From Metaphire vulgaris (lineage: Eukaryota; Annelida; Clitellata; Crassiclitellata; Megascolecidae), in contig CM030836.1 in NCBI GenBank assembly GCA_018105865.1, positions 4,521,491 to 4,585,490 of the forward strand: DNA of 64,000 nucleotides. The letters run 5' to 3'. The position numbers were made by a program, and so were the translations under genes. Below, piece after piece: positions 33,544 through 46,173 of the stretch. The notes under the pieces are model-generated. The model had not been told where the DNA came from, searched no databases, and was given only the letters and a program-made list of their open reading frames with translations. Numbering within the stretch: the stretch's first letter is position 1; each line of letters starts with the position of its first letter.

Positions 33544-35358
33544 AAAAGTCATATAATACAATAAGAATGCTTAATTTTGACAATAAGCCATGATTTTTTA
33601 TTCTCTGTAACTTCTCATGCATTACTTCTCATATAAATGAGACTAGACAAACACATTCACATGATCACTCATACATACATTGTTTCACTGGTGCAAAAGT
33701 TCAAAAAAAGACATCACTGATTCCATTTGGGACTAGAACCAGATCAACTGGCCTACTAGATGGAAGCCTTCTTCAGAGTTTCCTGAACAGAAAGCCTCTT
33801 AAGTCTTGACTAACTAAAAATATAATGATAAGAAGTGACAGCCAACAGCATAACTTTGGAGCATTCGCTAGGAGGCATTGCTGCCTGTCTTTATTTAGAA
33901 GATAAACATAGCAAATGCCTGCATGAGGAATCAAGCAAACTATAGCATCAAAAGGCAGATGTTGAGCAAGCATCTTATGCATATGGCATCACTACTGCTG
34001 ACAATTACAGCAGATGACCTGACGAAGCCTGCAATATAATTTATTCAAAAATTGAGTAGCTAATCTACTGTCAGTGTCATCTCAATGTCTCCCATACACC
34101 ACCATTAGAGCTTAATTACAGGTACTGTTGTCATTTGGATTCTATGAAATCATTACAGTGGGAAGTAGACATTTATTTAGGACCTTTATTATACAGACTA
34201 GCTTTCTAAACATTATTGAGCTTTTAGACCATCATTTGATTTGATAGCAACCTCACTTAAGCCAGGTCTACATTGGTTTATTTTTCATCTGGAAATCAGT
34301 CCTTGAATTCTGCAGAAATTCTGGATCTACTTTTCAATCAGTTCATCTTAAAAACTTAGACCATTCCAGTCCAATCACCTATAGCTGGATAGAAACTGAA
34401 CACTCAGTTCCATTCTAAGCCTGAAAATCATGAGAAAAAGAACAATCTTATTGATTGGCTGATACACTGTTGCTATGAAGTCCTCCACTGTGTCCACTGG
34501 CTGATACACTGTTGCTATGAAGTCCTCCACTGTGTTGGCCAATTTCTTGCACTGCCACCTGTGTCCAGCCGGTTCAATGTCTGAATTCATGGAATGTCTA
34601 GCTCTGGCTAGCTAGACATCTCAGGCACCATCTAGAATAGTGCATGTCCCACAACTTTGGCAGAATACACTTTAAACAAAATGACAACTATAATCAAGAC
34701 CTGTTACCAAAATCACATGGACTTAACCTATTGGAGATTTGCAGCAATCCTTTCAGTAATGAACATTAAGAGGCTGACATTTTCAGGAACTGAAAATATT
34801 TTTATATCTAGTCCTATTGGAGATTGGAGGACTTATGCTACAATGCAGAGGCTATCAAACTGACAGATTTATCCAATCTACTCATGCCAAAAAAGTCAGT
34901 CAGATTAGTCCATCCTGCTCTTTTACCAGCCATGCATTGAGCATGCCTACCTAGACTCAAGGTGTTAAAAAGGATCATTCCAGGCTAATGGTGTAGTTAA
35001 TATGCATTCTGTGCATTTTGATCTTAGTACTTACAAATTCCAGCCTAATAACTCACTGTATTTTAGTCAGATACTGTGGTAACATCCTAAGAATGGGCAT
35101 TTACTACAACAAGGGCAGAATGGTCTCCCAAACAGGGCCAAACTGTATCCTTAAATTATATCATTAGATTTCTAGATAAATCTTATATAACCAGTTTCAA
35201 CCTAGGTTCAATAGATAACTGTGGACCAGTCAGCTCCCATACTCATTATTCAGATAAAAAGTACAGATTGAGAATTCCTGTACAAGATGAAATACTCAAA
35301 TTGGTCATGAGACTTTGCATTTGCTGTGGACATGTTCCACAAGCCTAATGAATGTGAA
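33544..35358. other. No gene recognised; includes a 42-bp tandem duplication
   Basis: TGGCTGATACACTGTTGCTA with the next 22 bp is repeated in tandem at 34456-34535, almost perfectly. No coding or TE similarity recognised. Confidence 0.5.
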
Positions 35359-35366
35359 GTTGTAAG

Positions 35367-35588
35367 CAGGGCCCCCGAGAGAAATTCCAGGGCCCGGAAC
35401 AAAAACATTTGTGGGCTCTTAAGAAAAACTTATCAAGTCTCCGAAAAACCTGACAAACAAAAAACATTGTCAGTTCTCAAAAAAACACCCTGACAAGCAA
35501 AAAAACTTATCGCCACCAGATCTGGGCCCATGAAAACTCCATGGGCCCCAGTACAATGTACCCGCTGCACCCCCTCTCCTCAGGCCTG
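35367..35588. mobile_element. hAT-like MITE, 222 bp
   Basis: The ends CAGGGCCCCCGAGAG and CTCTCCTCAGGCCTG are inverted. A perfect target duplication GTTGTAAG lies at 35359-35366 and 35589-35596. Two internal CTGACAARCAAAAAA motifs. Confidence 0.9.
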
Positions 35589-35596
35589 GTTGTAAG

Positions 35597-36750
35597 GATT
35601 GCAAATGAATTGTAGGCTGATGTCAAGTCCTTTCAAGCCAAGCTTATCCTCTTCTCAAGGCAGTTGAAAGAGAATAACTTGACTCACTTTCCTTACCTAA
35701 AAACACAAAATGTTACTCAGGCCAGTGCAGATGAGTACAGTGCAAATCTCTGCTCTGAACCATTACAATTCAAACTCACACACAAGAAAAGTTTCTACTT
35801 TCAGTGAGAAATAAACACACTCATCACATACAAATGATGCATGCCTACAACCTCGATATCTTCTTGCTATATTTAAGCACAATCCATGTTCTTACTTCAA
35901 TTTGATCTTTCTTTGCTTTAAATATGATTCATGAATGCCTTAGGTTCAATTGCTACTGCCACTTAAAACAGAAAAAGTTAAAAAAAAAATCTACAAGCAC
36001 ACTTCTTTATATTGTGCACCACAACTGTGGAACTCAATGCTGACATCTCTTTCTTAATTATGAATGAACCCTGAATCACCGGTTCTTTCAATTCTTGCAA
36101 ATTTTTAATCTAAAATCATTCCTTCTTAACATTCCCTCCACAGAATAAAAACCAATACAAATGACCCTAGGATCTGCTGAACCTCACTAGAAAATAAACA
36201 CTTGATTTTAGCTATTGCTATGCTATTGATACCTAAGACCAAACAACTATCACCTAGTAATATAACAAGTACTATACAAATGCAAGAGGTGTTTCTTATG
36301 TACTTACTGTTGCTATATGAAACATAGAAATATGCACTTTTCTTCAAGCTACACAGCTAGTTCATGATTTATGCCAAGTCAATAAGTCTAAGGAGATGAG
36401 CACAATTGCCTTTACACAATTCATGTCCTTGAGCCACAAATACAATTGCCAGTGTTCACTGCCTTCTTTCAATAATTATAATAAATAATGCTATGTTATT
36501 TGTGTAAACAGTTAATTATAAAACAGTGTTTTGCATAAAAACTGGACGTGACTGGAGGAAACGGGTGTGATTTTGGGATTCAGCACACCAAAATGCATAA
36601 AGATTACCCGTTATCTTCAAGTCAGCAAAATTGATGTAGACCAGTGTAATCATTATAATGATGCATCTAAGGCAGTAAGTTTTATCAGAATGGACCAGTC
36701 AAGGGAACCAAAACGGCAAACTCCTCCATCTGTAAGCAGTGATGTACTAA
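35597..36750. other. No gene recognised
   Basis: AT-rich, no identified repeat. Confidence 0.5.
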
Positions 36751-36759
36751 CCACTAGAC

Positions 36760-37093
36760 CAGTGGTTCTCAAGCTTTTCAAGTGGAGGACAATATCTACT
36801 ATTTTGGGCACTTAAGCGGGCCACAATGTCATAAAATTCTAAAATTTAGACCATGTCATAGATGATTCTGATCCCAGTTCTTGTGATGAGAAATTGATTT
36901 GATGCATAAGACTCTAAATTTATGTCTATAAAATTATAAAAGTTGTGAGACATCCTTAGCTTTCATAAACCAAATTCTAAAACAATAAAAGCAGTCTGTC
37001 ATCATATCAAATGTGGAGACTTTCCCCCCTGCCACTTTCTGAGAGCTGGTGGGCCAAAAGTTGCCTGCAGGCTGTGGTTTGGTAACCTCTGTG
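36760..37093. mobile_element. hAT-like MITE, 334 bp
   Basis: It starts CAGTGGTTCTCAAGCTTTTC and ends TTGGTAACCTCTGTG. A perfect 8-bp duplication CACTAGAC lies at 36752-36759 and 37094-37101. The reverse of its right end recurs at 45017 (CAGAGGTTACCAAATCATGG). Confidence 0.8.
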
Positions 37094-37101
37094 CACTAGA
37101 C

Positions 37102-37620
37102 CATAACAAAGTGATCTTATTTATGAATTTATTGATTTAGTTGTTTGAAACATTCACACATAATCACTTGAAAACAAAATGACTGTGCCTCTATGCTGAC
37201 TTTTCTTCTAAAATCTTTTAAAAGAAGCTTTATTTTGAATGTATAAATTGCAGTTAATAATATGACAACTGGCACTAAATATCACAGCAGGAGAGCTTAT
37301 TTAATTCTGCATCTGAATTACTCTCAAAATAACAGGAATGCAATCTGGCTTCTGTCAAGTGAACATAACAAACAAGTTACAATTCCAACTGAGTGGTCTT
37401 CAAGACTGTGCAGATCAAATGGCTTTCAAACGTTAATTAAGCAAGATTCTCAATGGTTTTATGTTAGGCAATCATAAAGGTCATGTTTTACAAGACAGTA
37501 ATAACTCTCAAGTACTGTACAGACTCAAAACTGCTGACTCAAATCTAACTAGTTACCTGATTTTCTAAAAATGCACCAACTGAAGCAAGTGAAAATTAAA
37601 AGTAGCCTATGATGGCATTA
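37102..37620. other. No gene recognised
   Basis: AT-rich, no identified repeat. Confidence 0.5.
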
Positions 37621-37632
37621 TTAAGACCATCT

Positions 37633-37967
37633 TAAGGTTGTTAACGGTTAACCGGTCCTAAGAGCAAGGACCGGTCCTTTTAACCTAGATCGGTTAACTG
37701 TAATTTCAATTTGAAAACATCAAAACGCTTTGATGTAGGCGACGTCAACATCAAAGCACTTTGATGCTTTGATGTAGCCAGCATCGGCGCGCCAGCAACA
37801 TCAAAGCACTTTAATGTACCAAAGTGCTTTGATGTAGGCACATCGTACCAGGCTGCAACACCAAAGCGCTTTGCTAATGATCAGGCTGCCGTTAACTTAA
37901 CTGATTAACCGGTCTTTTTTTGAAAGGTTAACCAGTCCTCTTAAAACCAGCGGTTTTAACAACCTTA
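37633..37967. mobile_element. Palindrome-rich MITE, hAT-like, 335 bp
   Basis: The ends TAAGGTTGTTAA and TTTTAACAACCTTA are inverted. Target duplications GACCATCT/GACCATTT have one mismatch. The interior repeats the near-palindrome CATCAAAGCACTTTGATG four to five times, in both arms. Confidence 0.8.
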
Positions 37968-37975
37968 GACCATTT

Positions 37976-39538
37976 TGCTGCCATTTTATCTCAGTAAATC
38001 CTAAGAATTTCCTCAATATCCATACACAACTTTACAACAAAAATTTAAAATGTATCAAATTTTTTATTTGTTCTGCAAAATATGACAATGTATGAAACAG
38101 AACGTTTCATTCCAGTAGATAAATCCCATCATATGCAGCATCAATGAGGAATGCCTTGACTTAAATGTGTGTATGTTTAGAGGAAAATTATGCACTTAAT
38201 GTTTTAACTTGCATTACATAGAATACATATATACATACATCTTTTTGCTCACTAATATATGCCACCATATCCAGACAAATATACACAAAAGTATGCAAAA
38301 GTAAGCAAAAGCAGACAGCAGCTAGACCAATAGAAGTAGGTCACATCAGACTGCCAAGCAAGCCTTTGTCTAAGGCAGACTGTAGAAAGCACAGCCTTAC
38401 AGCTGGCTAGAGTCAACATCATTTGAACCACTGCTTTCCACACTAGTCTCCACACAATCACTTTTTGGGATCAATTCTGTCACAAAGACATTGTGCTCTG
38501 AAAATGCAAAGCAGGTGACAAAAAATTACTGAGGACAAACATGAGGACAATCCCTATCACTCAATAGTCACCACAGGTAAAATGACAGTGCATTCATCTA
38601 GAAGTGCCATTCTTAAATTTTATTGCAGCTGCATATTTACATGAATATGCACTGGTAAGCAAAAGATATTTTTCAGTGATGACCTTTTTAAACAAATGTT
38701 TTGCTTTAATTCATAATATTCTTTAAATTTTTAATTTTCCAATAAGTTCCAAGAAATATTAAAGCATATCTAATCTATCTGAAGCACACACTTACATTAA
38801 CTGTAATCACTCTGGTCAATAGCTGTATTCTACCTTAAATTGATGACCACAGCAGCTTACTCACTGGCATATTTCAATTTCAGATTGATCTTCAGTCAGT
38901 GCTCAAGCACTACTACTGTGCTAGTATTATTCGGAGGAAACCAGACTAGATCCAGTAATTATGTCTGCTTACCTTTAAACACATTATAAATATGCAGAAT
39001 TTAATTTTTACTTACTTATGAACATACTATTTATAGTTTAGCCAAAAACTGGAAGTGGGCAGTGCTTACAGTACAAAATCAAAACAATTCTTGTAGTTCA
39101 CAGGACTTTGTGGACTTTCTTTGTAGTTCACAGGATTTTTCAGCTCCTAATATAACTAAGCATAGTATTAAATAATTTCATGGTCATTGTCATCAGAACT
39201 AGCACGGATGGCAGGATATCATCTGTTGTGATCAGCACCCATCACATTCAAACGAAAAGCAACATCCGCAGTCTGTGTGTAACCATCAACAAAACCTTGG
39301 CCTGCAGGCTGATTTTAGTTGGTCCGTGAAAATATTTACATTTTAAAATTTTTTGCTAAATGTTTATGCATGAAATTAGTTTCAAGTAGAATCTCTTTTG
39401 CTTTGAAAAATTGGTTTGATGGAGAATCGTGGATCACGTATTTTGCTGGCATGACAAATGGAAGAGCATAAGAGCATACCGGTAAATCTTTTTTTGGTTA
39501 TGAGTTTTGTTGGTCATGTTTACTCAACCAGTATATGT
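37976..39538. other. No gene recognised
   Basis: AT-rich. A small direct duplication TTGTAGTTCACAGGA occurs at about 39091 and 39122. Confidence 0.5.
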
Positions 39539-39539
39539 A

Positions 39540-41130
39540 TTGTATTGTATAATGGACTATTTATATAGTGCCGTAAACATAGCATAACCAAAAACAATGG
39601 CACTTTACAGGGGGTATGACTCCCTAAACAGATGGCTTTCCAGTCTGTTTTTGAAGATGGGCCAAGCTTTGATCTTAATCAATCTTTGATCTTTGATCCT
39701 AATTTCAGGTAGGATGGTATTCCACTGGAGTGGTCCACCTCGGGAGAAATGCTGATCTCATCACCGAGGGTTGGAATCTTTAGCTGGCTTGGCCAGATAA
39801 TGCCATGAATTATTAGGCATCTTTTAAGATGATGATCTCAATGTCGACCCTGGTGGTAGATTAGCCTGGCTAGGATAGTCTGGAATTTGGATATTAACTT
39901 CGTTACGCCTTAAAGCGTCGCCGAAAATCATAGCGGGTGTCAGAAGTCAAACGTTTTCTTGATTTGATTTGATTTTTCTTTTTGCACGGATGAATGGTAC
40001 TGGCTAAACAATGATGCAAACCACATCTTTGCCAGTGATAATATCATGAATTAACTAGGGTCATCTTTTAAAGATGATTAGCTCCCGGGAACTCGGAGAC
40101 AGTGGAGTCAATGTCTCAATGATGCAAACCACGTCTTTGTGTTATGCTCACAAGATTCTCGGCGATCCTGGTGGTAGAATAGCCTGGCCCATCTTCAAAA
40201 TTTTTGAACGTTTAGGATAGTCTGGAATTTGGATATTAAGTAGTCCAGAACACCATAAAAGAGACTGTTGCAGTAGTCGACAGCAGAGATCACTGTGGTG
40301 AGAACACACTGTAAGGTGACAGAGGTGTAAAGTGTTATCCTGACTTCCCGGAGCCTGCAGAGTTTGTACACACAGCTCTTTGTTAGGCCTACGATGTGAT
40401 CCGTGAAGGCAATGGAAAGTGAAGTGTTAAGTGTGTTTAACGCCAAGGAGTTGAATATTATCAAAATTGGTAACGTCTTGTAAAATTAATTCCCCCTTCA
40501 ACGGGTTAAGAGTCAAGAACTTCTCCAGCTTAACAGGAATGGAGACCAGTCAATCAGATGTAGCCTGCTGGGAGCAGCAAACCAGATAAATTTTGTCTTG
40601 CCAGGATTTACGAGTAGTCTGTTTTCTAGCATCCATTTTCGTATGGCGCCAATGCAGTCTACGACTCTGTCTTTCACAGCTGACAGATCATTGGGCGTCG
40701 TCGCCAGGTAGATCTGGCAATCGTCAGCATATGTGTGGTGTAGTACGCCATGTGCCTTGATCAGCTTTCCAACATCCGCGATATAGAGTGTGAAAAGCAG
40801 CGGTCCGAGGATCGAGCCTTGTGGGACCCTGCTGATCAACATCGTGGGATCAGATGTGGCCCGATTTATGGCCACGAACTGGCGGCGGTCTCTAAGGTAG
40901 CTGCGAAACCAGGCTAGGGCAGGGCCTACAATGCCGTAGGTTTTTTCCAGTCTGGTGAGAAGGATGGTGTGGTTGACCGAATCAAACTCAGCCATGAGAT
41001 CCAAACTCGCATGGGCAACCAGTTTATGGTTGGCAACACACTCAATGATGTCATTAGGAACTTTTAGCAGTGAGGTGTTGATTGAGTAGTGACTCCTGTA
41101 GGCTGGCTGTAACTCTGAATATGCTGAAAT
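39540..41130 (-). mobile_element. CR1/L2-like LINE, RT to 3' end, with internal duplication
   Basis: RT in the frame 41004-40513: AEFDSVNHTILLTRLEKTYG, SRVPQGSILGPLLFTLYIAD and HTYADDCQIYLATT, with the catalytic YADD intact. The C-terminal domain (DHIVGLTKSCVYKLCRLREV, ISAVDYCNSLFYGV) is at 40195-40464, and the terminus IFKNRLESHLFRESYPL near 39640. The 3' tail is GGCACTATATAAA with ATTGT repeats at 39535. About 70 bp (CTGGTGGTAGA...GGATATTAA) is repeated at 39850 and 40167. Frameshifted, so inactive. Confidence 0.9.
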
Positions 41131-42780
41131 GGCGCCTGTTCATTTATAAATGGAACTAATTGATCTCCAGTGTAATAGTACCTTAAAATCAACATTTCTA
41201 AGAGGAACCTTAAAAGATTGCTATGAGCAACTTCCAAAATAATCAGTTCCCCAATTAAGAAAATTTACAGGCAAACTTGAGAGTAGCTTTGACTGCAGAT
41301 TTAAAACCAAATGTTGCTAAACTAGCAAAAGATAGAAAATAAACAATGCCATGTCTCCTCAGCTTCCACATGTACATAGACTGTCATCTAACTTTACTTG
41401 CCTTCAATTTGATCTTCACCGTTAAAAGATTTTGAAATTCAACTGTTTCTATTCAACTAGACTAGAATCTGGTTTGTCATAGTTACCACAATAGGTTGTA
41501 ATCGACGTAACAATTGAATGGCTTTTCAGATTTTTGTAATTGTACTTTTGATTTTTAGAAGTTTAGATTTTAGAATAGTATTGCCAAGCATTTTTGCATT
41601 TGGCCCAGGAGGACATGGGAGACATGTCATTAGCCTCCACCCAAAAAGTCTTGACACTCCTGATGCAAGGTATGAATTGGTTAGCAGTTCCAGTTCCAGT
41701 AACACAGGTGACACAGATAGGGGATCTAGTGTCTAGTGAGGAAGAAGAGTATGTATAATGGTAGATTATCGCTGTTAGTAAAAATTAGATAAAGTGTATT
41801 TTTTTCATCCTTGTTAATACCCAAAAAGTGTCATTTTCTTGAAAATAATGCTGCTAGTCAAAGGGTTAACACGTATTACAAAGTTGCATAAGTTCTGCAA
41901 AGTCCTTTATCCAGTGACTGAATCAAACAAAATATGATTAAGAACACAAAATATAACTCAGAATATCCACGGAACTCTCGTTCTGCCAAATTGAAAATTG
42001 AAAGCTCATTGTATTACCTAAGATTTGACTCTGGGCTAACTCAACAGCACCCATCAATAATATCTGCAATTACTCTGGATAATTATTTACTTCAGAGAAA
42101 TATTTCAAATCACAATATAAACAATCAAATCCAGATACTACATCTGGATGGATCTCAATCTCTTCTTAGAATTTGATCAGCTGTAAAAATTTTGAACAAA
42201 CTACAGCATAAATTTCAAACACAGACTAAATTCACAGAAGAGGGCACTGCAAATATTAATGAAACTATGGGGAATGCTTTTTGTAATTCCTTTAAACTAA
42301 CATCTTTCAGCAGTTGGTTCCATATGTTTGTGCCTTCAATAGACTGTTACATTCTTTGAATAAGAGCATACAGAATTATGTAAACTAATCCGCATTTCCT
42401 GAGAATAAAGTGAGCAGCAACATAGAACAATGACATGCATCAATTCAGACACTCACTGATTAACAACCACAGAGACAGATAAACATTCAGCTGAACATTC
42501 TCAATTACAAAACCCCCCAAGACCTCTTTAATTACCTATGCACTAGCATGCAAAAGCACATACCTGTACAAAGGTATATAAACACATATACTTAATTAAT
42601 ACCAAGGTGTATTCCATACTATCACTAGGCCTGTCTACACTAGACATAAATGGCATACCTTCAACACTAATATCATGATCACATGCAAAATATATAGCCT
42701 AGTCAACTCAAACAATTAAAATCCACCCAGCAGCCACCAATATTCTGCAAAAATAGCTTCGAAAAATTCAGTTATACTCA
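41131..42780. other. Mostly unassigned; a piggyBac-type terminus near 41864
   Basis: Read on the minus strand from 41873, TTAACCCTTTGACTAGCAGC looks like a piggyBac-like end; no partner end was found. The plus frame 41518-41736 contains a serine run but no recognised domain. Confidence 0.35.
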
Positions 42781-42797
42781 ATAATAATAATTATGGC

Positions 42798-42833
42798 AGA
42801 TATTATGTACAACAATAGTTGTACATAATATCT
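42798..42833. repeat. Perfect 16-bp inverted repeat, 4-nt loop
   Basis: AGATATTATGTACAAC, loop AATA, then GTTGTACATAATATCT. AAT/ATT triplets outside extend the symmetry to about 42783-42850. Confidence 0.9.
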
Positions 42834-42862
42834 TTATACTATTATTATTATGCTATAGTAAC

Positions 42863-43545
42863 CTCTTAACCCTGACACGTCAAAGTCAAACTCAAACGTT
42901 ATCAAACTCAAACGTTATCTGCTGTTATTTGGGTCCAAAGTCCACAATATGTCCTGTAGGCTTCCTAGTCGTTGTCAATAGTGATTCAATGTATCAGATA
43001 CATTTTATGCCAGAAATCACTTTAGTATCTATCCATTGATAAATGACACATCTTTTAGTGTCAGTAAAACTCTATGTCCTAAGTATTATGTACTAGTTGG
43101 GACCGGGGTGTAGAAAATACTGCAGAGAAAACTAAGAGCTGTTCAGTTAGAAGTAATATCCTCTACCAAATGTGATCTGATTTTCAAAATTTTTTATATA
43201 TTTTGTTCCACTGACATTCACCTACAACTTTGCCACTGACACAAGTGGGGTTACCGCTGAAAAAATTTTGCTATGGAACTTATAAAAATTTGTTTGGAGG
43301 GGCGCTATTTTAGGCCTTAAAGTGGACCCTACCCCCAAATTTTTGTTGTTGGCACAGATAGTTAGAAAGAGCAATAAAAAGGCTAAAGAATGGTGTATAC
43401 CTCATCTTCTTATCAGTTATCAGCTTTGGCTTAGCTTAGCTTCATATAGCCGGAGATTTAGTAAATTTTAAAAATTACATTATTCAGTTTTGAATAATTT
43501 CCAACACTTTAACAACGTCTAAAATTTAAATCCCTGGTTAAGAGG
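42863..43545. mobile_element. piggyBac-like non-autonomous element
   Basis: The right end, read inward, is TTAACCTCTTAACCAGGGAT with TTAA at 43546-43549. The left end AACCTCTTAACCCTG (42861) is similar but its TTAA is degraded (GTAA). The interior has the AAGTGGGGTTACC / AGTGGACCCTACCCCCAAAT block shared with 27574-28267 and 31158-31928. Confidence 0.75.
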
Positions 43546-43749
43546 TTAATATATTCATGTATCTATATTGTATAATAAAACAAGTCAACAATCTGAAACA
43601 GAAGTAACCATATCTGGCTTCATTTTATATAGGATTATTAGGACACTCAGTTAAATATACTGTTTGCCCTTTAAAATGTCTTAAACATGGGGCATAATCT
43701 TGCCATCACCAATGGAGGGGATAGAACAATTTTTTAAAGTATACTCACC

Positions 43750-43958
43750 TCACCCATACACTAGCGATGATCTTTTTTTGTTTGTCAGACTTTGTAGGAC
43801 ATAAAAGAAGCACCAAAAAACTATTGATGACCTTTTTTAGCAGGGTTTGAAATTTATTCAACACATTGAGAGGATAAATGATACTATATACCCCTTCAGT
43901 AATTATTGGGTGGGACTGCACTCCCCCCCCCCAGTCTCTTCTGTGATCTATGCCCCTG
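43750..43958. mobile_element. Partial hAT-like MITE
   Basis: It contains CTTTTTTTGTTTGTCAG (43772) and ends ATCTATGCCCCTG (43958), a typical hAT terminus. The left end was not identified. Confidence 0.35.
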
Positions 43959-44564
43959 GCTGGCTTGGGCCCATATATTGAAAGATCATAATCTGCCTTT
44001 ACTATCATGTGTCTCATTGTACAAGAGGGTGGGTGCAGCCAAAAAGACAATCATCTATTTGTTTAGCTTTTGGCCAAAGCTGATAACTGATAATAGAGTA
44101 AATGCTCCCACACATGAGTTACACTCTAATATATCTAGAACAAATCCAAAAATGAACAAACTTATAGCATTCAATGCCAAAAACAAAACAATTTTAAGTG
44201 CAATCAAAATCATTTCTGCACTGCTTAGGTCACTAACAAGACCAAAAACACCATATCCTTCAATCCCTGCAACATTGTAAATCTTTGGGCCTTAAATTAA
44301 ACCTTTTCTCTTATCAAATCATTCCTTTTAGAAAAATGTCCCAAAGTGCCCAAAGATGTACTGATGCTCACTTTAACTGTCTACTTAAATTTAACTACAA
44401 CTATTTCAATGCCATATCAAAGAGCAGCCATATTTGCATAGCTTTTACATTATACAAGACTTTACTTACATCCTTACTTACTTACTACTTCCTAACATTA
44501 TTGTTAATTGGGTCTTAGAGACAAAAATTTAAAAACTTAGTCAGCAGTACTAGTCGCAATTAGG

Positions 44565-44951
44565 TGGTACTTCAGTTTTAATTCACCCGATTTCTCTTAT
44601 TGTTGCCTCTTGACGTTATGACCCATCTTCAGTATGTTGCCTATGTTGGCAGGCTATGTTGCTAAGACGGATATGATTAGCAACAATCGGCGTAAGTGTC
44701 GTCGCCTATCTATCTTCTACACAAAACATGAAACATTCATCCATCTCCCGACAAATTCCACTTCTGCAACCCATTGCTGTGGTAATCTTTAACTTGGTGA
44801 TGGTGCCAATTCCCACATGATTCTTCCTACTTGTGCTTTGAAAATAGACATAAGTCTTTGGAGACTTCCAATATGGTCAAAATGGTGAGATGCTAAATAA
44901 CGTCAAGAGGCAACGATTTGAGGAATCGGGTGAATTAAAATTGAAGTACCA
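44565..44951. mobile_element. Long-TIR element, 387 bp, superfamily uncertain
   Basis: TGGTACTTCAGTTTTAATTC at 44565 faces GAATTAAAATTGAAGTACCA ending at 44951. The inverted ends continue through CACCCGATT and GTTGCCTCTTGACGTTA, more than 50 bp in total with few mismatches. Flanking bases give no clear target duplication. Confidence 0.8.
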
Positions 44952-46130
44952 GGAAAACCGTCATTCAGTTCATCACAGACATGTGAAGTGCATTCTTCTA
45001 AGTTAGAGTTCTAGGGCAGAGGTTACCAAATCATGGCCCGCAGGCTATTTGTGGTCCGTTGGCTCTCATAAAGTGGCCCACAAGGTCTCCTCAATATTTG
45101 GTACAAGGTATTTTTTTATTAATTTCAAAAATGTATTAACGTTCAAATAAATAAATAATGACTAAACTTAAGCTGCAATAATGTGTGATCTACAGTATTC
45201 TAGAGTATAAATTCTGTTCTTTCTATGAAGTCGAGTTTTGTTCGAGCACTCAGAGCACCCCGTATGCATGTATAAGAACCATTCCATCAATGTTTAGAAT
45301 GCTTCAAATTAAAAATTCTTACAATTGCATTTAAGCAATAGCCTGGCTGTTCTTAGGGAGAAACAACAAAATGTTAATGTAAAAATTTTTAATTTTAAAA
45401 TGATTAAACATGAATTAAATGGTTCTTATACCAAGTGGTTTAAATCGCCCCTGGAGGCCAAATGCTAAACAGAATTGTAATAAATGTTTAAATGACACTT
45501 CACGCAATCAATTTTAAGTGCAATCAAAATCATAGCGGTTTTGATGCTGCTAACAGGTCCCAGTCAATGTGTTGTCAAAGTTGTATATTTGCTCAAACCT
45601 ATTTCAGATCAAGTGCTGTTATGCAGTTATGCAATCATGCTATTAAATTAAAAGTAACCCTTAAATATGAACATTTTGCAGACACTCGGTGCTCACAGAG
45701 ATGCACGAATTCTAATTTACTGTAATGATGGTCATCGCATTTTAATTAGAATTATTAAAATAAGCGCGTCAGAATGTTTCTAGGGTTTTGTTCAATTAAA
45801 TCGAACTGAAGATAGTGTTCTCAAATATTGTTCCTTATTACCAACTAAAATATGCGTTGATGATTATGGGTCATTAAGTGAACAAGAAAATCTAATAAAA
45901 ACACTGACAGCTTTAGAAATTGATCCCATCAGCCAGAAATGCAGCAAATATAAGATTTGCAAAAATAAGGCAAATAAAATAGCAATAAGGTGCGATAAAA
46001 ATAGATAAAAATACTCAACAGTTGTCGTTCAAATGCGTCAAAGTAAAAGCTCAGCGCCGTATCAATCATTTCATTTTCAATTTCGCCAAATCAGTGACCA
46101 TCTAAATATCCGTAGTCTAAACATAGACCA
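44952..46130. other. Unassigned except a hAT-type terminus at 45017
   Basis: CAGAGGTTACCAAATCATGG followed by CCCGCAGGC at 45017 matches the end of the element at 36760-37093. Beyond about 45110 nothing is recognised. Confidence 0.4.
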
Positions 46131-46173
46131 GCGACTGACGCAGAGAATAAGGCCACCGCCCAACAACACTTAC

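Noticed and set aside
40490..40510. piggyBac-type end near CAACGGGTTAAG
   Set aside because: It is part of the in-frame LINE coding sequence on the minus strand.
45770..45785. TSD TTCTAGGG closing the hAT end at 45017
   Set aside because: Sequence before it does not resemble a hAT terminus; probably coincidence.
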